This document shows positions 1-7,843 of a DNA stretch of 64,000 nt, piece by piece. The position numbers and the translations under genes were made by a program. This DNA comes from Microcaldota archaeon (GTDB lineage: Archaea; Micrarchaeota; Micrarchaeia; Micrarchaeales; CABMGC01). The notes below the pieces were generated by a model. It saw only the letters and a list, made by a program, of their open reading frames with translations. It ran no database searches and had not been told where the DNA came from. Position 1 is the first letter of the stretch; each line of letters begins with the position of its first letter. The DNA is taken from NCBI GenBank assembly GCA_021792235.1, contig JAJYVC010000001.1:13069-77068 (forward strand). Direction: 5' to 3'.

Positions 1-2
1 TA

Positions 3-611
3 TCCGTGCTGACAATGACCTATGGCAATGTCGTGGCACTGGTGCAAAGGAACACCAAGCGCATGCTTGCATACTCGTCAATATCGCAGGCAGGCTACAT
101 TCTCATAGGAATAGCCGCTGCAACCCCTCAAGGAGTCGCCGCAAGCCTCTTCCAGATCTTCTCACATATGTTCATATTCATAGGCATGATGGGCATAGTT
201 GCGCTCCTGGAGAAGCGCAACAGAACCGAGATCGATGAGCTGATAGGCCTAAACGGCGAGAACAGGTACGCTGCATTCGCGATGAGCCTCTTTATGCTCT
301 CGCTTATAGGCCTGCCGTTCACAACAGGCTTCATAGGCAAGCTGCTGCTCTTCCTGAGCGCTGTAAATGCAGGGCTGGTATGGCTCGCAGTGATAGGAAT
401 CATAAACAGCGTGATATCGATTTTCTACTACCTTAAGGCGATAATGGCGATGTATACCGAGAAGGATGGTGGCAGGCCGCTCAAGATGAACAGGACCCTG
501 GCCTTCGCTGTCTTCGTGTGTGTTGTTATAACTATAGTTCTAGGAGTCTATCCGCAGCCTTTGATAAGCCTGGCGACCAATGCTGCAGGATACATGCTTC
601 CGGCAACCTGA
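3..611 (+). CDS. nuoN: NADH-quinone oxidoreductase subunit N, C-terminal part
   Basis: Membrane subunit of complex I (antiporter-like NuoN/NuoM/NuoL family) that couples quinone reduction to proton translocation. The open frame enters from the left edge, so the start lies outside the window; about 200 C-terminal residues are present. They show several hydrophobic helices, the conserved stretch VQRNTKRMLAYSSISQAGYI with the transmembrane Lys, and GLPFTTGFIGK, both typical of the family. The hydrophobic tail after KMNRTLAFA fits a last helix. NuoN is normally the last subunit of the operon, which agrees with the change to convergent minus-strand genes just downstream. NuoL or NuoM is a less likely alternative because the C-terminus is short. 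Confidence 0.88.
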   Translation, partial: SVLTMTYGNVVALVQRNTKRMLAYSSISQAGYILIGIAAATPQGVAASLFQIFSHMFIFIGMMGIVALLEKRNRTEIDELIGLNGENRYAAFAMSLFMLSLIGLPFTTGFIGKLLLFLSAVNAGLVWLAVIGIINSVISIFYYLKAIMAMYTEKDGGRPLKMNRTLAFAVFVCVVITIVLGVYPQPLISLATNAAGYMLPAT

Positions 612-685
612 TTCCAGATATGTGTCTCATAGTGAAGTCACAATTGGACATAGTGCGCTACAGCAAACAGATGATATCTGCACAA

Positions 686-1657
686 TCATGATGGCGGACT
701 GTACTCCTCCCACCAAGAGCCGCCATTGAAGGTGATGCTGTTAGTCATAGCTGCATCATATCCATTCCCAGAATAATCAAGCCCGTTGCCGTCTAGGGGC
801 CACCAGCCCACAAGGTTCCTGAGGTCGATAGGCGCACCGCCTATACCTTCCAAGTATAGCGTCTTTATGCTGCTTTGAGATAGGCTTGTATTGTAGAGTT
901 GCACGTTGGATATCTGTCCACCAAACCATTCATAGGCTGGAATTCCAGTGCTGCCTGGGGATATCGTTCCTATCATCAGGGCGTTGTTTGCATAGCTAAG
1001 ATACCCGCTTACCACTTCATCGCCCAGATAGGCGCCATTGGCATACCAGTACTTTGTGGTCTGGTCAGGTCCTGTCGGTGCCGCAGAGACGGCTATGAAC
1101 ATCCACTGATCGAATGCGCCTGCCGGAATGGGATATGAGTAACCTGTCCAATCGTTGCTCGTGTCCCACTCCAGGCACCAGCTTGGATTGTTTGTCGGAG
1201 TGCACTGGTGCGGTATGTTGTTATAATCGAGCTTCATGCCATATTGGTGCTCCTTATCAACTACGTCGTGCCATTGGCTGGAACCGCTATATACGTAGAC
1301 CCATGCGGTTATAGTTATGCTGTTTTCTACGTTAAGGAGACTAGCTGGATCTGCAGAATTCGCAATCATGATATAGCTGCCAGGCGCACCCTGGTATACG
1401 AACTGGGGCTCCTCAAAATTGCACGTGCCTATCAGCGCTATGCTTGCCGTAGTTCCAGGCCCGTTCGGACGCAAGACCTGGCAGCTTTCTGGAAGCATTT
1501 TAGGCGCCCAGAAGTTAGGATTGAAGACTCCAAGGATAAATAAAACAACCAGCACGCCTGCGATTACCAGAATAACCCAGCCGTAGGTCATCAAGTATTC
1601 AATTGCCGACTGCGACTTGGAATCGCCCAATTTGTGTGGATTCTTCATGATGCTCAT
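686..1657 (-). CDS. LamG-domain surface protein with class III (pilin-type) signal
   Basis: Probable secreted or pilus-displayed protein. The N-terminus has a charged leader followed by SQSAIEYLMTYGW and a hydrophobic helix ending near residue 45, which is the archaeal class III signal pattern cut by a prepilin peptidase. Residues about 80-310 form a concanavalin/LamG-like jelly roll, with TITAWVYVY near residue 133, WMFIAVS, QISNVQLYNTSLS and LVGWWPLDGNGLDYSGNG. The AT-rich stretch about 20-30 bp upstream would suit a start at the second Met (1648) as well as at 1657. It is a paralogue of the next gene, and both converge on nuoN. The ligand is unknown; glycan or cell-surface binding is inference. 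Confidence 0.75.
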   Translation of the reverse strand: MSIMKNPHKLGDSKSQSAIEYLMTYGWVILVIAGVLVVLFILGVFNPNFWAPKMLPESCQVLRPNGPGTTASIALIGTCNFEEPQFVYQGAPGSYIMIANSADPASLLNVENSITITAWVYVYSGSSQWHDVVDKEHQYGMKLDYNNIPHQCTPTNNPSWCLEWDTSNDWTGYSYPIPAGAFDQWMFIAVSAAPTGPDQTTKYWYANGAYLGDEVVSGYLSYANNALMIGTISPGSTGIPAYEWFGGQISNVQLYNTSLSQSSIKTLYLEGIGGAPIDLRNLVGWWPLDGNGLDYSGNGYDAAMTNSITFNGGSWWEEYSPPS

Positions 1658-1796
1658 ACCAAATACGTGGAAAAATATTAATAACCAGCATTAGCTGCTC
1701 CTGATAAAACTCACCACATAAATGCCTCAAGCCTCCCAAATCCCAAGTATGGCTATAAAGTTCATGCCCAGGTGCATCCGATTGCAGATATCCTAT

Positions 1797-2798
1797 TTAC
1801 GGTGATGGCGGGACAGGATATGCACCATTATACATTATGTTCGAAGGCGTGCCGCCATTGCCATTGTATCCGGAGTAGTCCTGTGCGTTGCCGTTGAGCG
1901 GCCACCATGCAACAAGATCCTGCAGGTCTACCGGGTCGCCTCCTATTCCCTCATCGTATAGCGCAGTCTGCGCAGATGCAGACAGAGGAGTATCGTATAC
2001 TTGGACATTTGTTATTAGGCCGTTGAACGAATATACTGATGAGCTGGGCCACACATCTGCACCTATAGATATGTCATTTGATGTAGTGAAGGTCGTTGAG
2101 CCTATGCTCCCGCTCGAGAATAGCTGGTTGTTCAGGAGCACATTTGCAGCGCCTGTGACCTGATTATATGTTGCAACTACAAACAGCCACTGATTTGTCG
2201 GCATCGAATCTACACCGCTCGGCCACTTGACATACGCGCCGTTTATCCAGAGCACGTCACATGCACCATTGTTTCCCCCGTATGCAAACAGACCTATTCC
2301 ACCTGCAGGACTAGGTATACTGTCAAAGATCCCAGAGCACTTGGTGTCAAGATGTCCATACCAGTACACCCATGCCGTTATGGTGAAGCCTGCTGGCGCG
2401 CCGTCAGTCGGCGTACTCATGTCTAGTGGCGGAACCTGTATGTAAGAGGGGTACGACTGCTCGCCGTTACCTTTACCATTGCCTCTGGAAGATTCGAACG
2501 ATCCGAATACAGGGATGGACTGCGGTTCAAGATTCTTGCACAGGCCTTCCAGGTTTGTGCCTGCGGTAGTGCGCACCACCTCGCATGATCCAGGTGCTGC
2601 TTTTGGAGGTTGGTTGTTGAAGAAACCGAGCTGGAATAGTGCAATCATTATGATGGCGACTATCAGCAGCGCCCACCCATAGGTCATCAGGTATTCCATG
2701 GCGCTCTGCATGAGTGTTTTATGGCCATGCACTTCTCCTCTGTCCCGAACAGCATGTCTATTCTTGGTGCGCTTATAAGACATCGTCTCGCCACGCAT
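1797..2798 (-). CDS. LamG-domain surface protein with class III (pilin-type) signal, paralogue
   Basis: Same architecture as the neighbour at 686-1657: a pilin-type N-terminus (MQSAMEYLMTYGWALLIVAI) at about residue 30, a short linker with PGSCEV, then a LamG-like domain with FTITAWVYWYGH, WLFVVATYNQ, LITNVQVYDTPLSA and LVAWWPLNGNAQDYSGYN. The conserved YDEGIGGDPVDL block is shared with the paralogue, so the two arose by duplication. The start is uncertain: an AT-rich box lies immediately before 2798 and a TATA-like box lies inside the reading frame near 2775, so initiation at 2783 or at the GTG at 2732 is possible. The role is probably adhesion or S-layer/pilus decoration. Confidence 0.72.
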   Translation of the reverse strand: MRGETMSYKRTKNRHAVRDRGEVHGHKTLMQSAMEYLMTYGWALLIVAIIMIALFQLGFFNNQPPKAAPGSCEVVRTTAGTNLEGLCKNLEPQSIPVFGSFESSRGNGKGNGEQSYPSYIQVPPLDMSTPTDGAPAGFTITAWVYWYGHLDTKCSGIFDSIPSPAGGIGLFAYGGNNGACDVLWINGAYVKWPSGVDSMPTNQWLFVVATYNQVTGAANVLLNNQLFSSGSIGSTTFTTSNDISIGADVWPSSSVYSFNGLITNVQVYDTPLSASAQTALYDEGIGGDPVDLQDLVAWWPLNGNAQDYSGYNGNGGTPSNIMYNGAYPVPPSP

Positions 2799-2817
2799 AT
2801 TTTAATTAGAAACAACC

Positions 2818-2824
2818 TTTATAA
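2818..2824 (+). promoter_or_regulatory. TATA box for the DUF167 gene
   Basis: TTTATAA centred near 2821. The expected transcription start is about 26 bp downstream, near 2847. The ATG at 2828 would then be upstream of the transcript, which favours the ATG at 2858 as the real start. Confidence 0.5.
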
Positions 2825-2857
2825 TGTATGCGTACTAAACAACAAGGCGACAAACGC

Positions 2858-3085
2858 ATGAACATAGATGTATACGTGGTTACGAACTCACGCAAGCCCT
2901 ACATAGCCAAGATAGCGGAATCCGAATTCAGGATAAAAGTGGATGCACCTGCCGTGGGCGGAAAGGCAAATTCCAGGATAATCGAGCTAATCGCTGGCCA
3001 TTTCGGCGTGCCAAAGTCATCTGTGAGGATAATCAAGGGAGATAGAAGCAGGAGGAAGACGGTGCAGATCCCAGGCCCCTTGTAG
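2858..3085 (+). CDS. DUF167 (YggU/UPF0235) family protein
   Basis: Small protein of about 75 residues matching the DUF167 family, found in bacteria, archaea and eukaryotes and of unknown biochemical role. The diagnostic pattern is present: NSRKPYIAKI near the start, FRIKVDAPAVGGKANSRIIE in the middle, and SSVRIIKGDRSRRKTVQI at the end. The start at 2858 rather than 2828 was chosen because the TATA box overlaps the upstream ATG and because family members usually begin close to the NSR motif. It is a single-gene unit, divergent from the LamG gene on its left and convergent with the ABC permease on its right. Confidence 0.85.
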   Translation: MNIDVYVVTNSRKPYIAKIAESEFRIKVDAPAVGGKANSRIIELIAGHFGVPKSSVRIIKGDRSRRKTVQIPGPL

Positions 3086-3117
3086 ATGATGCGTTCTTCT
3101 TCCCATTCGTAGGGTTT

Positions 3118-3879
3118 TTAGCCCACATCGGTCCTGCTGAACGCGTATGTGGCTATGAGCACGAATATGACTGTAGATATTGCCATAGCAAGCAGGTCTA
3201 TCCACACGGGGAATGTGCCGGATCCGGTAAGCGCTATCCTGAGTCCGTCAATGCCGTACGTGAGCGGGTTCAGGAATGTTATGTTCCTGACGAATACTGG
3301 CAGGGCGCTTGCAGGGAATATGCTGTCAGAAAGGAAGAATAGAGGCATCGTGAAGAAGCTCGTTACCAGTTGGAATCCCTGGAAATCATTGATCACGGAG
3401 CCCAGCGTAAGGCCTAGGCTTATAAATGTGGCTGCTATGAGCGCCATGAAGACTATCGCAAGCGCTGTGTATGCACTGAGAACAACGTGGAACCCTATGA
3501 GCATCGCTATTACTATAACTAGTATGCTCTGGAGTATCGCAGTCGTTGCACCGCCCATTATTCTACCTATCACTATCGATGTCCTTGAATTTGGGGTCAC
3601 CATTATCTCCTTTAGGAACCCGAACTGCCTGTCCCACAGCACGGCTGATCCAGTGAATATCGAGGTGAATAGTAGTGACATCCCTATTATCCCAGGCACT
3701 ATGAAATCGAAATAGCTTATGCCGCTTCCCAGCTGCACCAGGCTACCAAGCCCAAGCCCCAGGCCCAGAAGGAAGAACAGGGGCATCATGAGCATCCCTA
3801 TTATCCTTGATTTGGCTCTGACGAACCTTATGGTGTCCCTGAGCCACAGCACGTATATAGCGTTAAACTCCATTGTCAT
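3118..3879 (-). CDS. ABC-2 type transporter permease (DrrB-like)
   Basis: Membrane half of an ABC-2 exporter. It has about 253 residues with six hydrophobic segments, starting with an amphipathic N-terminus (WLRDTIRFVRAKSRIIGML) and followed by the ABC-2 pattern FDFIVPGIIGMSLLFTSIFTG, KEIMVTPNSRTSIVIGRI and FFLSDSIFPASALPVFVRNITFLNPLTYGIDGLR near the end. The last motif is the DrrB/NodJ signature of drug, lipid or polysaccharide exporters. It overlaps the 3' end of the ATPase gene by four bases (ATGA), so the two are translated together. The substrate cannot be read from sequence. Confidence 0.88.
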   Translation of the reverse strand: MTMEFNAIYVLWLRDTIRFVRAKSRIIGMLMMPLFFLLGLGLGLGSLVQLGSGISYFDFIVPGIIGMSLLFTSIFTGSAVLWDRQFGFLKEIMVTPNSRTSIVIGRIMGGATTAILQSILVIVIAMLIGFHVVLSAYTALAIVFMALIAATFISLGLTLGSVINDFQGFQLVTSFFTMPLFFLSDSIFPASALPVFVRNITFLNPLTYGIDGLRIALTGSGTFPVWIDLLAMAISTVIFVLIATYAFSRTDVG

Positions 3880-4868
3880 CTGTTCCTCGCCGCTCTATGC
3901 ATCCTCATCACGTCCTTCCAGTTGCCTTCCTCTTCCCTTATGCCCTTTCCCGTATAATGTATGAACACGTCTTCCAAGCTGGGTTTATGCAGGTTTATAG
4001 ATCCTATGTTAACTCCGCGGGCGTCAGCGAGCTTGACGATCTCAGGTATTCTCTTCTCTCCCTCCTTTACGTTGAGTTCCAACAAGTTGCCGCGCCTCGA
4101 TATGCTGCTTATCCACTTCACAGTCCTAAGCACCTTCTCGAGCCTTTCCATTCCCTCCTCTATGTTTACTGACACAATGTCCCCTCCAAGCATGTCCTTC
4201 AGGTTCTTGGGCGTATCAAGGGCGACTATCCTGCCGTGGTCCACGAATGCCACCCTTGCGCAAAGATAGTCTGCTTCCTCTATGTAGTGCGTGGTAAGTA
4301 TGATCGTTGTCTTTGTAGACTTGTTGAGCTTGCTTATGTAATCCCATATATGTCTCCTGGTCTGCGGGTCAAGGCCTATCGTAGGCTCGTCAAGAAAAAG
4401 TATCTTGGGCTCATGCACAAGCCCACGACCTATCTCAAGCCTCCTCTTCATCCCTCCTGAATAATTCCTTACCAGTACCGATGCCTTGTCCTCAAGTTCC
4501 ACAAGCCTGAGCATCTCCGATATCCTCTTCTCACGCCTGTTCTTTGGTATGTTGTAGAGTATGGCATGGAACTGCAGGTTCTCAAAGCCCGTCAGGTCAT
4601 CATCAAGCGAAGGATCCTGGAAGACTATGCCTATCCTCTTCCTTACGTCATTGGGATCTGATTTGATGTCATGCCCTGCTACAATTGCGCTTCCAGAGGT
4701 CGGCTTCAGCAATGTTGTGAGCATCTTTATCGTGGTGGTCTTGCCCGCCCCGTTGGGTCCTAGCAGCCCGAATATCTCTCCCTCGCTCACGCTGAACGAT
4801 ATACCATTTACTGCTTTTAGCGTGCCAAACTCTTTCGAGAGGCTGCTTACCTTTATTATCTCCTTCAT
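3876..4868 (-). CDS. ABC transporter ATP-binding protein (DrrA-like)
   Basis: ATPase partner of the DrrB-like permease. Walker A is GPNGAGKTT near residues 38-46, the Q-loop is VFQDPSLDDD, the signature is YSGGMKRRLEIGRG, Walker B is ILFLDEPTIGLD, and the H-loop is in LTTHYIEEAD. After the NBD (about 230 residues) comes a C-terminal DUF4162-like domain typical of DrrA exporters. The gene lies 27 bp after rps11 on the same strand, so it may share the ribosomal protein transcript. In many archaea the position after S11 is held by rpoD or other core genes, so an exporter here is unusual. Confidence 0.9.
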   Translation of the reverse strand: MKEIIKVSSLSKEFGTLKAVNGISFSVSEGEIFGLLGPNGAGKTTTIKMLTTLLKPTSGSAIVAGHDIKSDPNDVRKRIGIVFQDPSLDDDLTGFENLQFHAILYNIPKNRREKRISEMLRLVELEDKASVLVRNYSGGMKRRLEIGRGLVHEPKILFLDEPTIGLDPQTRRHIWDYISKLNKSTKTTIILTTHYIEEADYLCARVAFVDHGRIVALDTPKNLKDMLGGDIVSVNIEEGMERLEKVLRTVKWISSISRRGNLLELNVKEGEKRIPEIVKLADARGVNIGSINLHKPSLEDVFIHYTGKGIREEEGNWKDVMRMHRAARNR

Positions 4869-4895
4869 TACCTGGCCCTGGCTATCGACAAAGGC

Positions 4896-5408
4896 TTATA
4901 CTCTTCTTCCCCTTCTGCCTCCCGGCCTTTTTGTCGTGTCGGTTGGCATAGGTGTGACATCCTCTATGCTGCCTATCTTTATCCCGCTCCTTGCAAGAGC
5001 CCTGACAACTGCCTGAGCTCCTGGTCCAGGTATCTTGGATCCGTGCCCTCCAGGCGCCCTTATCTTTATGTTTATGTTTGTGACTCCCTTCTCTATCGCA
5101 GTGGCGGCAACCTTGTATGCTGCCTGCATGCCCGCATGCGGCGAGCCTTCCTCGTGGTCTGCGCTTACTACCATACCTCCGCTGCCTGTAGCTATCGTCT
5201 CAGAACCTGAAAGGTCAGTAAGCGTTATTATCGTGTTGTTCTTTGATGAGTATATGTGGGCGACTCCCCAGCGCGTTGCTTTAGGCACGTACTTCTGCTG
5301 GGCCTCCATCGCAGCGCTTTCGTATGAAATGTTCTCCTTCTTTGCTTCGCTCTGCTTCTCCTGCTGCTTTGAGGCTTTTGGTTCCGATTTCTTCTTGCCT
5401 GCCATCAT
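4896..5408 (-). CDS. rps11: 30S ribosomal protein S11
   Basis: Small-subunit platform protein S11 (uS11) that contacts 16S rRNA near the mRNA exit. The core begins at RWGVAHIYSSKNNTIITLTD and includes GSGGMVVSADHEEGSPHAGM, GVTNINIKIRAPGGHGSKIPGPGAQ and the basic C-terminus DTTKRPGGRRGRRV. It carries a Lys/Glu-rich extension of about 40 residues that is longer than in most archaea. The start overlaps the stop of rps4 by four bases, and tandem Met codons at 5408 and 5405 are both possible. It is third in the S13-S4-S11 order conserved across archaea. Confidence 0.97.
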   Translation of the reverse strand: MMAGKKKSEPKASKQQEKQSEAKKENISYESAAMEAQQKYVPKATRWGVAHIYSSKNNTIITLTDLSGSETIATGSGGMVVSADHEEGSPHAGMQAAYKVAATAIEKGVTNINIKIRAPGGHGSKIPGPGAQAVVRALARSGIKIGSIEDVTPMPTDTTKRPGGRRGRRV

Positions 5409-5959
5409 TCTCCCTCCTTAGCCTCTGGCTTCGTACTTTCCCCCGCCTTCTGTGCAGTCGCTCCGTCCGCCGGCTGTGGAGGATTGATGTCTATGGGTTT
5501 GTAATAACCTATCCTTGTCTCCTCGTCAGCCCTCACCAAGTAGCTTGAAGATTTTACCTTCCTGCCATTTATTGATATGAAACCATGGGCGATGAGCTGC
5601 CTTGCCTGTCTCGGCGTCCTCGCCAGTCCGTTCCTAAACACCACTGACTGCAGTCTCCTACTTAGTATCGCTTCTGGTGTTATCCCTAGAAGGTCGTCGA
5701 TCTTAGCGTCCTTCGAAACTATGCTGTACCTAGAAAGCCGTGAAATTATTTCCTTACCTACTTTATCTGATGATCTGTTTGAAAGCACTTCTCTGGCATT
5801 TCTCCTTATCCTGCTCACTTCGGAAGTTGCCTTCCACAGCTCCCTCAGGTTCTTAAGCCCGAACTTCTCCTTGAGATCATGGTCTCTCTCAATCCTTGCG
5901 GCGTTCCACATGAGTTTCGAGCGTGCATATTTCTTCCTTATCCTTTTTGGGTCTCCCAT
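5405..5959 (-). CDS. rps4: 30S ribosomal protein S4
   Basis: Primary 16S rRNA-binding protein uS4. It has 184 residues with the archaeal start MGDPKRIRKKYARSKLMWN and an S4 RNA-binding domain around residues 105-165 (LSRRLQSVVFRNGLARTPRQ and RQLIAHGFISINGRKVKSSSYLV). The tail is Ala/Lys/Glu-rich (AQKAGESTKPEAKEGE), as in the neighbouring S13, which suggests lineage-specific charged tails. It is separated from rps13 by five bases and overlaps rps11, so the three are co-transcribed. Confidence 0.97.
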   Translation of the reverse strand: MGDPKRIRKKYARSKLMWNAARIERDHDLKEKFGLKNLRELWKATSEVSRIRRNAREVLSNRSSDKVGKEIISRLSRYSIVSKDAKIDDLLGITPEAILSRRLQSVVFRNGLARTPRQARQLIAHGFISINGRKVKSSSYLVRADEETRIGYYKPIDINPPQPADGATAQKAGESTKPEAKEGE

Positions 5960-5964
5960 TCAGT

Positions 5965-6573
5965 TCACTTCTTTGCCTCTGCCTCTGGCTTTGAAGCCTG
6001 TGCAGCTACAGCAGTTCCTCCTGTCTTAGCAGGTGCCTGTGCAGCCTTTTGTGCAGCTTCAGCTGCCTTCTTGGTGACTCCCACAGTTGCGCCTGTCCTG
6101 CCCGTGGACCTGGTCTTCTGGCCGCGCACCTTCTGGCCGTACCTGTGCCTGAAGCCTCTGTATGTCTGGATCTTGATATCGTTCTCTATGTCCTGCCTGG
6201 TTTTAACTATAAGGTCAGTGCCCACGACGTGCAGATTTTCTCCAGTCTCCCTGTCGCCCATCCTGTTGAGCATATATAATGGCATCCCTGCCTTCTTCGG
6301 ATCCTTGAGCATGTCCTCTATCTTCTCTATATCTGATTCCCCAAGAGACCCTATAGTGGTCTCTCTCTGAATCTTGTAATTGTCCCTTATGCCTATGGAG
6401 ATCGCATTGGCCATATTGTATCCGATTCCCTTGATCTGCATGAGCGCAGAAGGAATGTTCAGTTCGCCGTCTATGTCCCTTCCAGCTATTCTGACTATGC
6501 TTGTTGTCGATGCCTTCTTCTGCTCCGGCTTCGCCTTTGCTTCTTCGTTCTCCTTGGCCACTAAAACACACAA
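5965..6573 (-). CDS. rps13: 30S ribosomal protein S13
   Basis: Head protein uS13 contacting the P-site tRNA and the subunit bridge. The core IVRIAGRDIDGELNIPSALMQIKGIGYNMA, GSLGESDIEKIEDML and the C-terminal FRHRYGQKVRGQKTRSTGRTGATVGVTKK are diagnostic. It is about 200 residues, against roughly 150 in most archaea, because of a charged N-terminal extension and an Ala-rich tail of about 35 residues. The annotated ATG is at 6573. The TATA-like elements just upstream would put the transcription start near 6557-6565, so the in-frame GTG at 6561 (VAKENEE) may be the true leaderless start. First gene of the S13-S4-S11 operon. Confidence 0.95.
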   Translation of the reverse strand: MCVLVAKENEEAKAKPEQKKASTTSIVRIAGRDIDGELNIPSALMQIKGIGYNMANAISIGIRDNYKIQRETTIGSLGESDIEKIEDMLKDPKKAGMPLYMLNRMGDRETGENLHVVGTDLIVKTRQDIENDIKIQTYRGFRHRYGQKVRGQKTRSTGRTGATVGVTKKAAEAAQKAAQAPAKTGGTAVAAQASKPEAEAKK

Positions 6574-6579
6574 TAAAGG

Positions 6580-6594
6580 TATAATTATTATAAT
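6580..6594 (-). promoter_or_regulatory. TATA-rich promoter of the S13-S4-S11 operon
   Basis: On the minus strand this AT-only stretch reads as TTATAATAATTATA and holds two overlapping TATA-like boxes. A transcription start about 26 bp away falls at 6557-6565, right at the start of rps13. Two small inverted repeats lie immediately upstream at 6604-6621 and 6623-6637 (6-bp stems) and could end the transcript of the preceding minus-strand gene. Confidence 0.45.
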
Positions 6595-6698
6595 TTCCTT
6601 AACGACTTAAGGAAATAAGTCTCCGTACAGAGTACGGCAACTCTATATTATTATAGATATAAGGTTTTTAAGGCTTTGCAATTCAGGCATGTATTGGA

Positions 6699-7079
6699 TC
6701 AGGCCAGCCATCTCTTTCTCAATTGACCGTCAGCGTATTGCCTTATCCTTTCCTGCCCCTCCTCCAATATTGTTCCAGCACGGTATTTTCCGTCCTTCGA
6801 TGTGAAGAAGCCGAACGGGTGTTTATCCGAGGACCTCAGGAGCAGGAAATAATCCATTATCATAGGGGCTACTGTAACTCCGTATCTGCGGCATATCGGG
6901 CCGTTCGACATCATGTCCTCTACAGGTATCCTGCCGAATTCTAGCTGCGCCTTCCTTATGTCCTCGTGCATCTGCCTCAGTCTTTCTGCAGTGCTCCTCT
7001 CATGTCTGAAAACGTCATGCGTCATCTGACCGGATGACTCATCCCTGCGAATAGATGCTATGAAATAGACATAATCCAT
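6699..7079 (-). CDS. conserved hypothetical protein, 126 aa
   Basis: I do not recognise a family. The protein is soluble, has no signal peptide, and begins MDYVYFIASIRRDESSGQ. It contains a helical, charged middle (RSTAERLRQMHEDIRKAQLEFGRIPVEDMM) and a hydrophobic patch with a single Cys (NGPICRRYGVTVAPMIMDYFLLL), then DKHPFGFFTSKDGKYRAGTI and a basic helical C-terminus. Base composition matches the neighbours and the frame is intact from a good ATG, so it is probably a real gene. It lies upstream of the ribosomal operon on the same strand, separated by 125 bp with hairpins and a promoter, so it is transcribed separately. Confidence 0.6.
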   Translation of the reverse strand: MDYVYFIASIRRDESSGQMTHDVFRHERSTAERLRQMHEDIRKAQLEFGRIPVEDMMSNGPICRRYGVTVAPMIMDYFLLLRSSDKHPFGFFTSKDGKYRAGTILEEGQERIRQYADGQLRKRWLA

Positions 7080-7199
7080 CGGACCAGCCAGTAACTTTAG
7101 CTGATTTATTCACCTATTAAAGCATTTTCTGCAGCATGTATCTGCCAGTCCTATCACTGCTTCGGGCGATGCGCTTCAGGTTCTGCTCCTCCAGCTCGT

Positions 7200-7637
7200 T
7201 TATAATGGCTTTCCCTTACCAGTTGCTATAAAACTTTTTAGACTGCCACTTATGATAGAACCCCATGCATTACTGCAGCTGTCATAGCATTCCAATTTAG
7301 GGATCAGGCCTTGATGGGTAAAGCGTACCTCAGTTTTACTGCCCTTCTTTGATATCTCGAAGATTATCTTTGTCCCCCTCCACTCAACTTTATCCTTAGT
7401 GAACTTGGGGCCGCCATCAGTGACAGACCAGACTACTCTTTTGCCTGGTACTAGTTCCGTTACCTTTTGCTTGGATTTGTGAAAGGTTTTATACTTATAT
7501 GTAAACACAGTACCGGGTTTGTCAGTGTCGCCATCGATTTGTCCATCCCACCACCCTCTGACATTATTGATAGCCTTAAATACTTCTTCTGGACTTTTAT
7601 CCACTAAAATCGTAATCGTGTAGTCCTGACCAGGCAT
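7200..7637 (-). CDS. SRPBCC/AHSA1-like START-fold protein
   Basis: Small protein of about 145 residues of the SRPBCC superfamily (AHSA1-like branch), which binds hydrophobic ligands in a helix-grip cavity. Typical marks are TITILVDKSPEEVFKAINNVRGWW at residues 6-30, GTVFTYKY, KVTELVPGKRVVWSVTDG, WRGTKIIFEIS and TEVRFTHQGLIPKLECYDSCSNAW, with a C-terminal helix (SLKSFIATGKG). Two Cys (ECYDSC) precede that helix. The partner is unknown. Downstream (7119-7199), in another frame, the minus strand reads about 27 codons ending KRIARSSDRTGRYMLQKML before a stop, which looks like the tail of a lost gene. Confidence 0.78.
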   Translation of the reverse strand: MPGQDYTITILVDKSPEEVFKAINNVRGWWDGQIDGDTDKPGTVFTYKYKTFHKSKQKVTELVPGKRVVWSVTDGGPKFTKDKVEWRGTKIIFEISKKGSKTEVRFTHQGLIPKLECYDSCSNAWGSIISGSLKSFIATGKGKPL

Positions 7638-7689
7638 ATAACTAACGATTTAACCATAAATTTGAAGTTATTTAAAGTATTCTTGCCTG

Positions 7690-7710
7690 AGATGTGCCTT
7701 ACGCACATCT
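7690..7710. other. perfect 8-bp inverted repeat
   Basis: The arms AGATGTGC and GCACATCT are separated by five bases. It lies between the divergent SRPBCC and PadR-type genes, about 100 bp from the TATA box of the latter. It has no following T-run, so it may be an operator or RNA hairpin rather than a terminator. Confidence 0.35.
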
Positions 7711-7807
7711 TGCGCATCGGGCGATGACTTTCAAGTACGACTCAGTGTCACACCTACGTAATTCTATTCTAACTTGTAATACCATCCTAGCGTAGCAACG
7801 TAACATA

Positions 7808-7817
7808 TTTATATATA
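7808..7817 (+). promoter_or_regulatory. TATA box of the copper-cluster regulator
   Basis: TTTATATATA followed by an AT-rich stretch. A transcription start near 7836-7842 would make the ATG at 7844 a leaderless or near-leaderless start, rather than the ATGs at 7832 and 7835. Confidence 0.45.
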
Positions 7818-7843
7818 TCGTAATATGATATATGATGAGTGCA

